Positions 34,209 through 44,409 of a stretch of 64,000 bases of DNA are shown piece after piece. Position 1 is the first letter of the stretch; every line of letters begins with the position of its first letter. Origin of the DNA: CAVREM01 sp963728825 (GTDB lineage Bacteria; Acidobacteriota; Vicinamibacteria; Vicinamibacterales; CAVVIG01); assembly GCA_963728825.1 (NCBI GenBank), contig CAVSLA010000005.1, positions 62,001-126,000 on the forward strand, given 5' to 3'. Both the position numbers and the translations under genes were made by a program. The notes under the pieces were generated by a model. The model did not search any database, was not told the DNA's origin, and saw only the letters and a program-made list of their open reading frames with translations.

Positions 34209-35279
34209 TTATGGCAAGCGCGACCGCGTTCAGATTCAGCGTGCCGTTGACCCGCGCCAGCACCAGCGACTGCGTCTCGTTCAGCAGATCGAGCTGCTCG
34301 ACACCGGTCATCGCCGTCACGGTTTCGTAGCCGATGCCACCCTTGTCGCTGACCCGCGCGGTGATGGCCGGCGCCGACGCGAACTGCTCGGTCGGGATCT
34401 TCATCACGCCGCGCCGCGTGTTCGACATCAACAGGTAATCACGGCCGCCCTTCTGGTAGAGCACCATGTCGATCGGCCGATTGCCGGCGCCGAGCTCGGC
34501 GATCGTCGTGCCGCGGACCTTTTCCCCAGGCTTCAGGCTCGAGACCGGAAACTTGACGAGCGGCGTGCACAGGTACCCGGCAATCAGGTGTGGGGTGTTA
34601 TCGACCCGATACGGCACGAAGGTGTAGACGGGCGATCGTGTCTCGAGCGCCCCGTGCGAGCCGTGATAGATCTCGACGCTCGTGCCGTTGTCGACCGACA
34701 CGAACGGATACGGGATCGACCGCAGCTTCGAGGCGAACTCTTCGTTCGACAACCCGGCGACGTACAGCCGGCCGTCCATGAACGCCATGTCGGTGATCCC
34801 CTCGACCCGCTGCGCGGGGTTCGGCAGCGTCACTTTGGTGGCAGTGGTCCTGGCGAAGTCGACCAGTTCGATCTTGCCGGCGCCGTCGACGCGGATCAGG
34901 GCCGGCCGGGCGCCGGCGCCCTGGCCGCGCATCACCGCCATGAACGCGTTACCGGTGCGCGGCTGCACCGCGAGATCGGTCACGGAAATCTCGCGCGCCT
35001 CCGCGCCGACCAGCGCGGCGATCTGCGCGTCGATCGCCGGAATCTCCTGCGTGCCGGCCGCGCCGGCGGCAGCGCCGCTGTGACGTTCACGGCGTAGATC
35101 GTCGCCGCCTGCGGGTCGGCGGCGAACAGCACGCCGTCGGCACCAAATGTCAGGGGGCCAATTGACTGGAATATCGGAGCGGCCGCGGATGATGTGGCCT
35201 GCGGCGCGGCGGCCGGACTGCCGGAGCCAAGGAATGCGACGGAAAGAACGAGGGCGAGCCTGAACGAGGTGGAGCGCAT
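34209..35279 (-). CDS. Secreted propeller-like hypothetical protein, frameshifted
   Basis: An exported protein of about 356 residues. The ATG at 35279 begins a signal peptide (TSFRLALVLSVAFLGSGSPAAA), followed by IGPLTFGADGVLFAADPQAATIYAVNV. A shift near 35085 leads to IPAIDAQIAALVGAEAREIS and GITDMAFMDGRLYVAGLSNEEF, YTFVPYRVDNTPHLIAGYLCTPLVKF and GAGNRPIDMVLYQKGGRDYLLMSNTRRGVMKIP. Repeated short beta segments suggest a propeller. Near 34215 a further shift gives the natural end NLNAVALP-stop, which overlaps the start of the next lipoprotein gene. No family is recognised with certainty. Confidence 0.6.
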
Positions 35280-35345
35280 GCAAACTCTCCTTCCCGGAAG
35301 CAGGGCGATTGAACCGTCCAACTATGGGGAGCGGCCCGAAGCGTG

Positions 35346-36164
35346 TCAAGCCCAAAGCGCCGAGCGCGCCCGGACCCGGGCCGCGTGAAATGCGCCGCCT
35401 TTGTCGCCCATCAGCCGGACGAGCGTCAGGCTCGCATCGAGGCGTCGACCGCGGCGCGAAGACCCTGGCGTCCGGGTCAGTTCGTGCTGCAGAGCGTCCG
35501 AGGTTCGGCGGCGATGGCGTCGGCCGCTCCGAGAACCGTCCCGAAATATGCGGCACCTGACGCCACCCAGGGCTGCCCGACCGCTCGGAGGGCCGGTGTC
35601 AGGCGATACCGCTCCAGATAGTCGAGCCGGCCGGACCGCGTCACCTTGAGCTCGTGGTCGAAGACATCGAACCGCCAACGCTCGCCGCGCGCGTCGCGTC
35701 CGCTCATGAACGCGTCGCTCCACAGCAGCGTGGCGCCCTCGTCGCAAACGCAATTCGATCCGCTGAGTGAACCGGGATCCGGCAAACGGAATCACCGGAT
35801 CCCATTCGCAGCTGAGCACGCTTCCGCCGTCGACGTGGTATGTCGTGTCGAGGTCGCCATCGCGGAGGTGGCCGTGGGATGGACCTGCAGCGCCGACTGG
35901 GACGTCAGGTGCACTCGAGCGCCTGCCTCGACCTGCACGTGCTGCGTCAGCCGGTCGCCACCGAAGATGCCGGGCGCCGACCAGGCGAGAATCATCCGAA
36001 CGCCGTCCGCCTCGAGGAACGCACGACCGACCCGGAACGGTGGTTCGGCGTAGGCGTGGGCCAGCACGGTCTGCCCGCGACGAACGGCGAAGACGAGCTC
36101 GAGCCGGGCGTGCCGCCCGACCAACCCGACTTCCCGGGCATCGACGGCGATCGCATCGGACGCT

Positions 36165-36175
<11 letters not shown>
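35346..36175 (-). CDS. ureD: Urease accessory protein UreD, three frameshifts
   Basis: UreD (UreH) binds apo-urease first and forms the UreDFG activation complex that delivers nickel. The frames join as ARLELVFAVRRGQTVLAHAYAEPPFRVGRAF, APGIFGGDRLTQHVQVEAGARVHLTSQSALQVHP, then CVCDEGATLLWSDAFMSGRDARGERW and LTLVRLMGDKGGAFHAARVRARSALWA at the C-terminus. Shifts lie near 35815, 35770 and 35470. Total length (about 276 codons) is typical. A TTG start at 36175 overlaps the ureG stop, so it is the last gene of the ureABCEFGD operon. Confidence 0.85.
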
Positions 36176-36781
<606 letters not shown>

Positions 36782-36785
<4 letters not shown>

Positions 36786-37456
36786 GAGCGGAACAACCGC
36801 GAGTGCACGTACTGTTGTGACATCGAGGCGATGTCCAGCGCCGGCGCGAACGCCGACGGCATTTCGCCCCGCGCGGCGATGTCCTCGACGATCGCCCCGG
36901 CACGGCGCAGACGCGAGGCGAGCACGCCGTGCGCCTCGTGCTGACCAATCGGCATCAGCCGCATCGCCGCCGACGCGATCGCGGCCAGCCGGGTGTACAC
37001 GAACCCCTCGAGCGCGACGTGAGGATCAATCCCCGCCGACCCGCACACGACTCCGAACGCCGCCGGCAGCGTCATCGTGCGCTCGACGTCAACCTGTGAA
37101 AGGAGCCTCTGAAGGTCCGGTGCTTGGTACAGCAGGCTCCAGGTTCTGACCAGTCTGATGCCCATGGCGCGGCCGGCCTGACGGGCCGCGCTCGAGGGCT
37201 TGAGCGCATGCACTTCGGCGCTGACGGTCACCAGCCTCACCCAGTCGCTGACGACGAACGCGTGCCATGCGTGCCACACGGCCGGACCATCGCACCCGGC
37301 GATCGTCTGATCCAGGCACGCATCCATCCAGTCGCCGAGGTCGGCCGGACGGCTGACGAGCCCGCCGTCGGTGGCCCATTCGAGGCCATCGGAGTGTGCG
37401 AACCCGCCGGTCGGAAACAGGCTGTCGCACAGGTGCAACAGCGGCAGGACAGTCAT
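36782..37456 (-). CDS. ureF: Urease accessory protein UreF
   Basis: A 224-residue all-helical protein that bridges UreD and UreG and controls fidelity of urease activation. Typical parts are LLHLCDSLFPTGGFAHSDGLEW at the N-terminus, GLVSRPADLGDWMDACLDQ, and the C-terminal LAAIASAAMRLMPIGQHEAHGVL. The ATG overlaps the ureE stop (ATGA), and its own stop overlaps the ureG start, so E, F and G are tightly coupled. Confidence 0.93.
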
Positions 37457-37935
37457 CGCTGATGACGATGGGCCGGGACGTCGAGGCCAACCGGTGTGAA
37501 CGGCCGCAGCGCGCGGGCAAACGGAATCCGGTGGTACTCGAGCAGCGCGGCGACCCCCGGAAGATCGGGGCAGATGAGGGCCGATTCGGTGACCATGACC
37601 GGTTGATGACTGTTGCCGATGTGATACCCGAACAGCGCCGCCTCGGCAGGCGTCCGCGCCTCGATCACCAGGACGGCCTCGGCACGTGCCACGACACCGA
37701 TCGCGGTGGCGAGTCCGTCGAGCAACAGCCAGTCGCCGTCTCGCAGCACCGTGCCGCGCTCGAGCGCGGTCCCGAACTCGACGCCGTTGTCAGAGCGGCG
37801 GCGTCCCCGGGCGCGGACGCGATCTTCCCAGCCGAGCGTAATCGTGTCACGTCGGTAGTCGACGGCGGTCGGCGGCAGCGCCTCGCCGCGGTACACCTCG
37901 CGAACGACCGGCAGGGATTTGAGGGCGTAGAGCAT
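37453..37935 (-). CDS. ureE: Urease accessory nickel chaperone UreE
   Basis: A 160-residue UreE that brings Ni2+ to the UreDFG complex. The N-terminal peptide-binding domain contains RGEALPPTAVDYRRDTITLGWEDRVRARGRR. The C-terminal metal domain contains LFGYHIGNSHQPVMV, with the conserved central histidine pair region. The tail (GLDVPAHRHQR) has only two histidines, so it lacks the long His-rich nickel store found in some enterobacterial UreE. The ATG at 37935 is 7 bp after the ureC stop; longer readings extend into ureC and are rejected. Confidence 0.9.
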   Translation of the reverse strand: MLYALKSLPVVREVYRGEALPPTAVDYRRDTITLGWEDRVRARGRRRSDNGVEFGTALERGTVLRDGDWLLLDGLATAIGVVARAEAVLVIEARTPAEAALFGYHIGNSHQPVMVTESALICPDLPGVAALLEYHRIPFARALRPFTPVGLDVPAHRHQR

Positions 37936-37942
37936 CGACCGT

Positions 37943-39649
37943 CTAGAAGAGGAAATAGCGCTGGGCCAGTGGCAGGACGTCCGCCGGCTCGCAGGTGAGC
38001 AGCTCCCCGTCGGCGCGCACCTCGTAGCTGTCGGCGTCGACGTCGATCTTCGGCAACGCGTCGTTGAGCACCATATCGCGCTTGCCGAGCGTGCGGCAGT
38101 CGCGCACGCCCAGCAGGCGCCGCGAGAGGCCGTCCAGCGCCCCGCTCTCGATGCCGGCGCGGCTGACGAAGTGAACGCTGCAGGTATCGAGCGCCGCCCC
38201 GAAGGCGCCGAACATGAAGCGCGCCACCACCGGTTGCGGAGTGGGGATCGACGCGTTGCCATCGCCCATCATGGCGCCGGCGATGAGGCCGCCCTTGATC
38301 ACCAGCTCGGGCTTGACGCCGAAGAAGGCCGGCTTCCACAACACCAGATCGGCGAGCTTGCCGACCGCGATCGATCCCACTTCGCCGGCAATGCCGTGCG
38401 CGATCGCCGGGTTGATGGTGTACTTGGCGATGTAGCGGCGGACGCGCCGGTTGTCATCGAGCGCGGTGTCGCCCGCCAGCGCGCCGCGCTGGCGCTTCAT
38501 CTTGTCGGCGGTCTGCCAGGTGCGGCAGATGACCTCGCCAATCCGTCCCATCGCCTGCGAATCGGACGACATCATGCTGATCGCGCCCAGATCGTGGAGG
38601 ACGTCCTCGGCGGCAATCGTCTCGGGCCGGATGCGCGAGTCGGCGAACGCCACATCTTCAGGGACTTTCGCCGACAGATGATGGCAGACCATCAGCATGT
38701 CGAGATGCTCGTCGAGCGTGTTGCGGGTGAAGGGCATCGTGGGATTGGTCGAGGACGGGAGCACATAGGGCTCGCCGCACAGGCGGATGATGTCCGGCGC
38801 GTGGCCGCCGCCTGCCCCTTCGGTGTGATACGTGTGAATTGTCCGGCGGTTGATGGCCGCGATGGTGTCCTCGACGAAACCGGCTTCGTTCAAGGTGTCG
38901 GTGTGAATCGCGACCTGCACGTCGAGCTCGTCGGCGACCGCGAGGCAGGTGTCGATCGCGGCCGGCGTGGTGCCCCAGTCCTCGTGCAGCTTCAGTCCGG
39001 CGGCACCGGCGCGGATCTGCTCGCGCAGCGGCTCGGCCGTCGAGGCGTTGCCCTTGCCGAGAAAGCCGAAGTTCAGGGGGTAGCCCTGGACCGCCTCGTA
39101 CATGCGCCGCAGGTGCCACGCGCCGGGCGTGCAGGTGGTCGCGTTCGTGCCGGTCGCCGGTCCCGTTCCCCCGCCGATGAGCGTCGTGATGCCGGAATGG
39201 AAGGCATCGGGAATCTGGTTGGGCGAGATGAAATGGACGTGCGCATCGATGCCGCCGGCGGTGAGCATCCGTCCCTCGCCCGCGATGATCTCGGTCGACG
39301 CACCAATCTCGAGGCCGGGCGTCACGCCCGCCATGATGCCAGGGTTCCCGGCCTTGCCGATGGCGGCGATCCGGCCGTCGCGCACGCCCACGTCGGCTTT
39401 GTAGATGCCGGCCGCGTCAATCACCACGGCATTGGTGATCACGAGATCGGGGGCGCCGCCGGCGCGGGTCGCCGACGGCGACTGGCCCATGCCGTCGCGA
39501 ATCACCTTGCCGCCGCCAAACGTCACCTCGTCGCCGTAGACGGTGAAATCGCGCTCCACCCGCACGATGAGATCGGTGTCAGCCAGGCGGATCCGGTCAC
39601 CGGTGGTCGGACCGTAGTGGTCCGCGTAGCTCCGGCGCGAGAGTTTCAT
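37943..39649 (-). CDS. ureC: Urease subunit alpha
   Basis: The 568-residue catalytic subunit that hydrolyses urea to ammonia and carbamate. The di-nickel ligands are all present: H137 and H139 (GIDAHVHFISPNQ), carbamylated lysine K220 (AAGLKLHEDWG), H249, H275 (TYHTEGAGGGHAPD) and D363 (SMMSSDSQAMGR). The mobile flap contains VCHHLSAKVPED with the catalytic His at 323. Its start overlaps the ureB stop (ATGA). Intact and of standard length. Confidence 0.97.
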   Translation of the reverse strand: MKLSRRSYADHYGPTTGDRIRLADTDLIVRVERDFTVYGDEVTFGGGKVIRDGMGQSPSATRAGGAPDLVITNAVVIDAAGIYKADVGVRDGRIAAIGKAGNPGIMAGVTPGLEIGASTEIIAGEGRMLTAGGIDAHVHFISPNQIPDAFHSGITTLIGGGTGPATGTNATTCTPGAWHLRRMYEAVQGYPLNFGFLGKGNASTAEPLREQIRAGAAGLKLHEDWGTTPAAIDTCLAVADELDVQVAIHTDTLNEAGFVEDTIAAINRRTIHTYHTEGAGGGHAPDIIRLCGEPYVLPSSTNPTMPFTRNTLDEHLDMLMVCHHLSAKVPEDVAFADSRIRPETIAAEDVLHDLGAISMMSSDSQAMGRIGEVICRTWQTADKMKRQRGALAGDTALDDNRRVRRYIAKYTINPAIAHGIAGEVGSIAVGKLADLVLWKPAFFGVKPELVIKGGLIAGAMMGDGNASIPTPQPVVARFMFGAFGAALDTCSVHFVSRAGIESGALDGLSRRLLGVRDCRTLGKRDMVLNDALPKIDVDADSYEVRADGELLTCEPADVLPLAQRYFLF

Positions 39650-39972
39650 GCGGTGCGCCCTCGAGCGTCGAGCGGGCCGTTGACGAGACCGTTGATGCCG
39701 ATGACTTCACGCCTGCCGGCGAGCGCCACCAGTTCCACCGCGCGGCTGTCTCCCGGTTCGAATCGCACCGCGGTCCCGGCGGCCACGTTGAGCCGCATCC
39801 CAAAGGCGCGGCTGCGGTCGAAATCGAGCGCGCGGTTCACCTCGTAGAAGTGGCAGTGCGACCCGACCTGCACCGGCCGATCGCCGCGGTTGGTCACCTC
39901 GATCGACACCGTCCGCCGCCCCGCATTGATCTCGATGTCATCGCTCTGCAGAAAGTACTCACCGGGAATCAT
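39646..39972 (-). CDS. ureB: Urease subunit beta
   Basis: A 108-residue structural subunit of urease. Typical sequence includes MIPGEYFLQSDDIEINAGR, the turn NRGDRPVQVGSHCHFYEVNRALDFDRSRAFGMRLNV region (residues about 29-64) and AAGTAVRFEPGDSRAVELVAL. It follows ureA by 13 bp and overlaps ureC by 4 bp. The protein alone has no activity and forms the trimer with UreA and UreC. Confidence 0.95.
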   Translation of the reverse strand: MIPGEYFLQSDDIEINAGRRTVSIEVTNRGDRPVQVGSHCHFYEVNRALDFDRSRAFGMRLNVAAGTAVRFEPGDSRAVELVALAGRREVIGINGLVNGPLDARGRTA

Positions 39973-39985
39973 GGGCGTGGGTGGC

Positions 39986-40306
39986 TCATCGAATCGGCTG
40001 GTGCACCGTGACCAGCTTGGTCCCGTCCGGGAAGGTGCCCTCGACCTGAATCTCGGGAATCATCTCCGCGACGCCTTCCATCACCGCCTCGACTGGCAGA
40101 ATGGCCGCGCCCAGGCTCATGATTTCGGCGACCGAGCGGCCGTCGCGGATCAGCTCGAGAATCTCGGAGGTAATCAGCGCCACCGCTTCGGGATGATTGA
40201 GCTTGAGACCGCGGGCGCGCCGCTTGCGCGCCACTTCGCCGGCCGAGAAGATGATCAGCTTGTCGACTTCGCGCGGCGTGAGATGCACCGCGAAGTTATG
40301 CCTCAC
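39986..40306 (-). CDS. ureA: Urease subunit gamma
   Basis: A structural urease subunit of 100-106 residues. Core motifs are HLTPREVDKLIIFSAGEVARKRRARGLKLNHPEAVALI and PEIQVEGTFPDGTKLVTVHQPI. The start is uncertain: GTG 40306 adds six residues; GTG 40288 gives the canonical 100-residue protein starting before HLTPRE and is likelier by homology, although neither has a strong ribosome site. First gene of the urease operon. The upstream 80 bp contains no classical NikR or NtrC site that I can define. Confidence 0.93.
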   Translation of the reverse strand: MRHNFAVHLTPREVDKLIIFSAGEVARKRRARGLKLNHPEAVALITSEILELIRDGRSVAEIMSLGAAILPVEAVMEGVAEMIPEIQVEGTFPDGTKLVTVHQPIR

Positions 40307-40386
40307 GCCACGGCGAAAGTAAAGGCAGCGCCTGGCTACGGTTTCGTTGCCGCTTACAGGCCTTCTTACAAAAATGTCTGGCTTGG

Positions 40387-40908
40387 TTACAGCGGGCCGA
40401 CCCGGACCTCTCCGGTGACGAGCGTCATCGGCCCGAAGGTGAGCTGCCCGAGTGGACCGGCGTCGACGCCGAAGGTCCCGTCGAGGCGGTAGGGGGCGCG
40501 GCCCGTCCGGGCGGCCTGCTGAAACACCCCGGCCAGCCCGGCGATGTCCAGCAAACCGATGGAGAGATCGAGCGGCACGACCGATTCCTGACCGGGGCGC
40601 AGCGCGAGGCCGAGCGGGAACTCGCCCGTCGCCGCGCGCTGCTCGTCGAGCAGGAGCGTCGTCCGGAGCGTGCTGAGCGTCACGCCAAAGGGGTTCGGGT
40701 TATCGACCGCGAGCCAGATCCGTACCCCCGCAGCGCCGGCGGGTCGGTTCAACGACGGCGGGAACCGCGTCAGCTCAGCGGGACGATCGTCCGCTTCGGC
40801 GAACGTCAGCGGTTGAATGACGCGGCCGAGCGTGGCCAGCGACACGCAGCCGGAGGCCGCGGCGACGGTCGTGGCAACCAGGGACGCGGCGGCACGTTTC
40901 GATAACAT
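40387..40908 (-). CDS. LEA14-like lipoprotein
   Basis: A 173-residue exported protein. ATG 40908 is preceded by GGAGGTGAGG and begins a lipoprotein signal (ASLVATTVAAASGCVS, cysteine about 21). The mature part is a LEA2/WHy-like beta-sandwich domain: GVRIWLAVDNPNPFGVTLSTLRTTLLLDEQRAATGEFP and ALRPGQESVVPLDLSI. Such domains are often found in stress or envelope proteins. No link to the urease operon 80 bp downstream is visible. Two ATGs upstream are less likely starts. Confidence 0.7.
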   Translation of the reverse strand: MLSKRAAASLVATTVAAASGCVSLATLGRVIQPLTFAEADDRPAELTRFPPSLNRPAGAAGVRIWLAVDNPNPFGVTLSTLRTTLLLDEQRAATGEFPLGLALRPGQESVVPLDLSIGLLDIAGLAGVFQQAARTGRAPYRLDGTFGVDAGPLGQLTFGPMTLVTGEVRVGPL

Positions 40909-41162
40909 CTCCTCACCTCCAGCCACGTTACCCCGAGGCGCACCGGTTGCAGCCGGGCGGTTTTGGAAGCATGTCAGTACACGACTGTTGGTGATTTCTT
41001 GTGATTCTACAGAAATGTAGGATGCTCAATCTCCGGCGGCGGACCGGCGAGCGGGCCAAACCAGCGACTTTGCAGGCGAATCTGCGCGAAATGAGGGCGC
41101 GACGCCTGCACCGTGCAGTGGAGCGTCTCTTGCTCCGCCGGGTGGCAGGGAGGAAGAGATCG

Positions 41163-41357
41163 ATGAACGTAGATGTCCTGACCGATCGAGTTCGTGCGGA
41201 GTTCGTTGAAATGCCCGGATTGACTCTGACGGTCCGCCAGGCATCACGGCTCTTTGGTCTCGATCAGGATCTCTGCCGGCAGGTGGTGGAGCGGTTGGTT
41301 GGGGCCGACTTCCTGCGGTGGTCCGGCGTCGGGATGGTCGTCCGCGGCGATCGCTGA
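41163..41357 (+). CDS. Small winged-helix-like hypothetical protein
   Basis: A 64-residue protein starting at ATG 41163, which has AGGGAGGAAGAG just upstream. The sequence VRAEFVEMPGLTLTVRQASRLFGLDQDLCRQVVERLVGADFLRW reads as a helix-turn-helix or winged-helix fold and ends GVGMVVRGDR. Helix-turn-helix prediction is by pattern only. Longer readings from 41001 include low-complexity Arg/Ala sequence and are not supported. It is divergent from the LEA-like lipoprotein gene, with 254 bp between them. Confidence 0.65.
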   Translation: MNVDVLTDRVRAEFVEMPGLTLTVRQASRLFGLDQDLCRQVVERLVGADFLRWSGVGMVVRGDR

Positions 41358-41452
41358 ACGAGCTTGTCAGATCGGCTGCGGGTCGAGCGGCCTGAGGAAT
41401 GCCTCCCCTCGCGCCCACCCGCAGCCGGTGCTTTGATCGGACCTTTATGTGA

Positions 41453-41480
41453 TGCCGGGTCTAAAGACCCGGTCTACACG
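41453..41480. repeat. REP-like palindrome near the lpdA 3' end
   Basis: TGCCGGGTCTAAAGACCCGG (41453-41472) is a perfect 8-bp stem with almost no loop, followed by TCTACACGTC. The same layout (TGCCGGG..CT..AG..CCCGG.CTACA) recurs twice near 47.9 kb, so it is probably a member of a dispersed REP family and may also end lpdA transcription. Confidence 0.6.
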
Positions 41481-42881
41481 TCAGCGCCTGGGCCGATACA
41501 CGTGGGTGGCCTGGCCGAAGAACACCTCCGCCGACTCCATCATCGTCTCCGTCAACGTCGGATGCGGGTGAATCGACAGCCTGAGGTCGGTGGCATTCGC
41601 GCCCATTTCGATGGCCAGCACGCCTTCGGCAATCAGCTCGCCGGCGCCGGATCCGACCAGGCCGACGCCCAGGATCCGATCGCTCTCCGGATCCAGCACC
41701 AGTTTGGTGAGGCCGTCGGTCCGGTCCAGCGTGATCGCCCGGCCGGACGCGCCCCAGGGAAACTTGGCGATCGCGATCTTGCGACCTTCCTTCTGGGCCC
41801 GAGCCTCGGTCAGCCCGCACCACGCCAATTCCGGATCGGTGAAGACCACCGCCGGGATCGCCCGCGGTTCGAAGGCGACGTTTTCACCCGCGATGACCTC
41901 TACCGCGGTCCGTCCTTCATGGGACGCCTTGTGGGCCAGCATCGGCTCGCCGACGAGGTCGCCGATCGCGAAGATCGAAGGCTCGTCGGTCCGCATCTGC
42001 TCGTCGACCACGATGAAACCACGCTCGTTGACCTTGACGCGCGTGCCGTCGAGCCCGGCAATGCCCGAGTTCGGACGCCGGCCGACCGCCACCAGGACAC
42101 GATCGAACAGCTGGACGTCCTTGCCGTCGAAAGTGACCCGGATGCCCTGCGCCTCGGGCGTCATGGCTGTGACCGTCGTGTTCAGCTTGACCGATGTCAT
42201 CAGCGAGTTGATGCGCTTCGCCAGGATGTCGACCAGATCGCGATCCGCGCCGGGCAGCAGGCCTGAGGTCATTTCGACAACCGTCACGGCGCTGCCCAGC
42301 GTGGCGTAGACGGAGCCGAGCTCGAGGCCGATGTAACCGCCGCCGACCACCAGGAGCGTCTTCGGAATGTCGGGGAGATCCAGAGCGGACGTGGAGTCCA
42401 TCACGCGCTGATCGTCCAGCTGCAGGGCGGGCGGCATGGCCGGCACCGAGCCGGTGGCGAGGATGGCGTGCTCGAACTTGACTGTCTCTTCACCACCCGC
42501 ACTTTTCGTCACGCGCAGCGTGTGCGGATCGGCAATGGCGGCGACGCCCTGGATGTACTGGACCTTGCGGTGCTTCACCAGCTGACCGGTCCCGCCGGTC
42601 AACCGTTTGACGACATCGTTCTTGAACTGCCGCAGCTTGTCCAGATCGATGCGCGGCTCAGCGAATTCGACGCCCCACGCTTTCGCGTGACGGGCCTCCT
42701 CGACGAGCTTCGCGACGTGCAACAGCGCTTTCGAGGGAATACACCCGCGATACACGCACACGCCGCCCGGATTGGGCTCGGGATCGATCAGCGTGACCGT
42801 GAGACCGAGGTCTGCGCCGAGAAAGGCGGCGGCATAGCCGCCGGGCCCGCCGCCGACGACGACAAGTTGGGTGGAAATCAC
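41481..42881 (-). CDS. lpdA: Dihydrolipoyl dehydrogenase (E3)
   Basis: A 466-residue FAD flavoenzyme that reoxidises lipoamide of the pyruvate dehydrogenase complex with NAD+. Motifs are the FAD site VVVGGGPGGYAAAF, the redox disulfide C42-x4-C47 (GGVCVYRGCIPSK), the NAD site LLVVGGGYIGLELG and the C-terminal catalytic HxxxxE (SIHPHPTLTETMMESAE). GTG at 42881 starts it. It follows the E2 gene by 61 bp on the same strand and completes the complex in gene order aceE-E2-E3. Confidence 0.95.
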   Translation of the reverse strand: MISTQLVVVGGGPGGYAAAFLGADLGLTVTLIDPEPNPGGVCVYRGCIPSKALLHVAKLVEEARHAKAWGVEFAEPRIDLDKLRQFKNDVVKRLTGGTGQLVKHRKVQYIQGVAAIADPHTLRVTKSAGGEETVKFEHAILATGSVPAMPPALQLDDQRVMDSTSALDLPDIPKTLLVVGGGYIGLELGSVYATLGSAVTVVEMTSGLLPGADRDLVDILAKRINSLMTSVKLNTTVTAMTPEAQGIRVTFDGKDVQLFDRVLVAVGRRPNSGIAGLDGTRVKVNERGFIVVDEQMRTDEPSIFAIGDLVGEPMLAHKASHEGRTAVEVIAGENVAFEPRAIPAVVFTDPELAWCGLTEARAQKEGRKIAIAKFPWGASGRAITLDRTDGLTKLVLDPESDRILGVGLVGSGAGELIAEGVLAIEMGANATDLRLSIHPHPTLTETMMESAEVFFGQATHVYRPRR

Positions 42882-42942
42882 GGCGCAGAGGTCTGGAATT
42901 TATAATTTACAATGGTGAATTGTAAATTTCGCAAACTCGGAT

Positions 42943-44409
42943 TCATCCCTGCAGCGCCAGGACGAACGGCTGCTCGAGCGCTTCCGCGACCCAGCGCAGG
43001 AAGCGGATGCCGTCGGCGCCGTCGATCACCCGGTGGTCATAGGACAGCGACAGCGGGAGCATCAGTCGAGGCACGAACTGATTCGAGTCCTTGGCGTAAA
43101 CCGGCTCCATCTTCGCGCGGGAAATCCCGAGAATCGCCACCTCCGGAATATTGACGATCGGCGTGAAGAAGCTGCCGCCAATCCCGCCGAGGTTCGAGAT
43201 GCTGAAGCAGCCGCCCTGCATCTCGTCGAGTGAAATTTTCCGGGTGCGCGCCTTCTCCGAGAGCTGCGTCAGCTCGACCGAGAGCTGCACGATGTTCTTG
43301 GTGTCGGCGTCCCGAATCACCGGAACCAGCAAGCCTCGATCGGTGTCGACCGCCACGCCGATGTTCACGTATTTCTTGTGGATGATCTCGTCGGCTGCGA
43401 GGTCGATCGAGGAATTGAACTGCGGAAACACCTTCAACGCGGCCGCCACGACCTTGACGGCAATGGCGGTGACGGTCAGGCTGCCACCGGCCGCCTCGGC
43501 CTGCTTGCCGTATCGCTTGCGCAGCTCCTCGAGGCTGGTGATGTCTGCAAAGTCATGTTGCGTCACGTGCGGCACGGTCGCCCACGCGGCGCTCAGATGT
43601 TCGGCGGTCTTGCGCCGCACCGCCCGCATCGGTTGGCGCTCGACGCTGCCCCAGCGGGTGAAGTCGGGCAGCGGTTCGGCGGCGATCGCGGTGCCGCCGG
43701 AGGACGGCTCGGTGATGATCCGCTTGGCGTGCGCTTTGACGTCGTCGATCGAGATGCGGCCGCCGTTGCCGCTCCCCGGCACCTGATCGATGTCGACGCC
43801 GAGCTCGCGCGCCATGCGTCGAACCGACGGCGCGGCCGGCGCGACCGGCAGCTCGGGAGCCGCCGGTTCGGCGGCCTGTCTGGCGCGGATGTCGACGACC
43901 TTCTCGGCGCCGCTGCGCGGCGCGATTGTTCCTGACTTGTCTGCGGTCGGCCGCTTCGCACCCTCGACGTGCTGCTCGAGACCAGGCTCGTCCTGCGGCA
44001 CCTTCGCCGCGCTGTTCGCGCCGGCGGCCGCCGCCGCCGCAGGCCGCTCGGCCGGCGCGCTCGACTCGGCCGGCGCGCTCGACTCGGCCGGCGCGCTCGA
44101 CTCGGCCGGCTTGCTGGACTCGGCCGGCTTGCTGTTCGCGGGCTTCGGCTCGTCGGCCGGTGCCGCCTCCGAGTCGACGGCGAGAATGCTCTGCCCGACC
44201 TTGACCTTGTCGCCGGCTTTCACCTTGATCTCTTTGACGCGGCCGGCCACCGACGAGGGGACCTCGATGGTGGCCTTGTCGGTTTCGAGCTCGAGCACCG
44301 GCTGGTCCTTGGTGATGACGTCACCGGCCTTGACCAGGACGCGCAGGACGTCGCCCGACGGGACGTTCTCACCGAGTTCCGGGAGGGTGAAGTCAGTCAC
44401 GTGCGTCAC
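42943..44409 (-). CDS. aceF: Dihydrolipoamide acetyltransferase (E2) of pyruvate dehydrogenase
   Basis: A 488-residue E2. One lipoyl domain at the N-terminus has the modified lysine K45 in ELETDKATIEVPS. A flexible Ala/Pro/Glu/Ser linker follows (residues about 88-140) with four PAESSA-type hexapeptides encoded by 18-bp DNA repeats. The subunit-binding domain is VRRMARELGVDIDQVPGSGNGGRI. The catalytic domain ends SLSYDHRVIDGADGIRFLRW with the active histidine. It needs lipoate made by LipA. GTG at 44409 overlaps the aceE stop by 4 bp. Confidence 0.94.
   Translation of the reverse strand: MTHVTDFTLPELGENVPSGDVLRVLVKAGDVITKDQPVLELETDKATIEVPSSVAGRVKEIKVKAGDKVKVGQSILAVDSEAAPADEPKPANSKPAESSKPAESSAPAESSAPAESSAPAERPAAAAAAGANSAAKVPQDEPGLEQHVEGAKRPTADKSGTIAPRSGAEKVVDIRARQAAEPAAPELPVAPAAPSVRRMARELGVDIDQVPGSGNGGRISIDDVKAHAKRIITEPSSGGTAIAAEPLPDFTRWGSVERQPMRAVRRKTAEHLSAAWATVPHVTQHDFADITSLEELRKRYGKQAEAAGGSLTVTAIAVKVVAAALKVFPQFNSSIDLAADEIIHKKYVNIGVAVDTDRGLLVPVIRDADTKNIVQLSVELTQLSEKARTRKISLDEMQGGCFSISNLGGIGGSFFTPIVNIPEVAILGISRAKMEPVYAKDSNQFVPRLMLPLSLSYDHRVIDGADGIRFLRWVAEALEQPFVLALQG
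44045..44135. repeat. 18-bp tandem repeats inside the E2 linker
   Basis: Within the E2 gene, about four to five imperfect copies of GCGCTCGACTCGGCCGGC (plus-strand reading) encode PAESSA and PAESSK hexapeptides of the linker between lipoyl and binding domains. In-frame copy-number change would alter linker length only. Confidence 0.8.

Noticed and set aside
40307..40386. Three TGTAA-like words upstream of ureA as a nickel- or nitrogen-regulator site
   Set aside because: Spacing is irregular and no dyad matches a known NikR or NtrC site.
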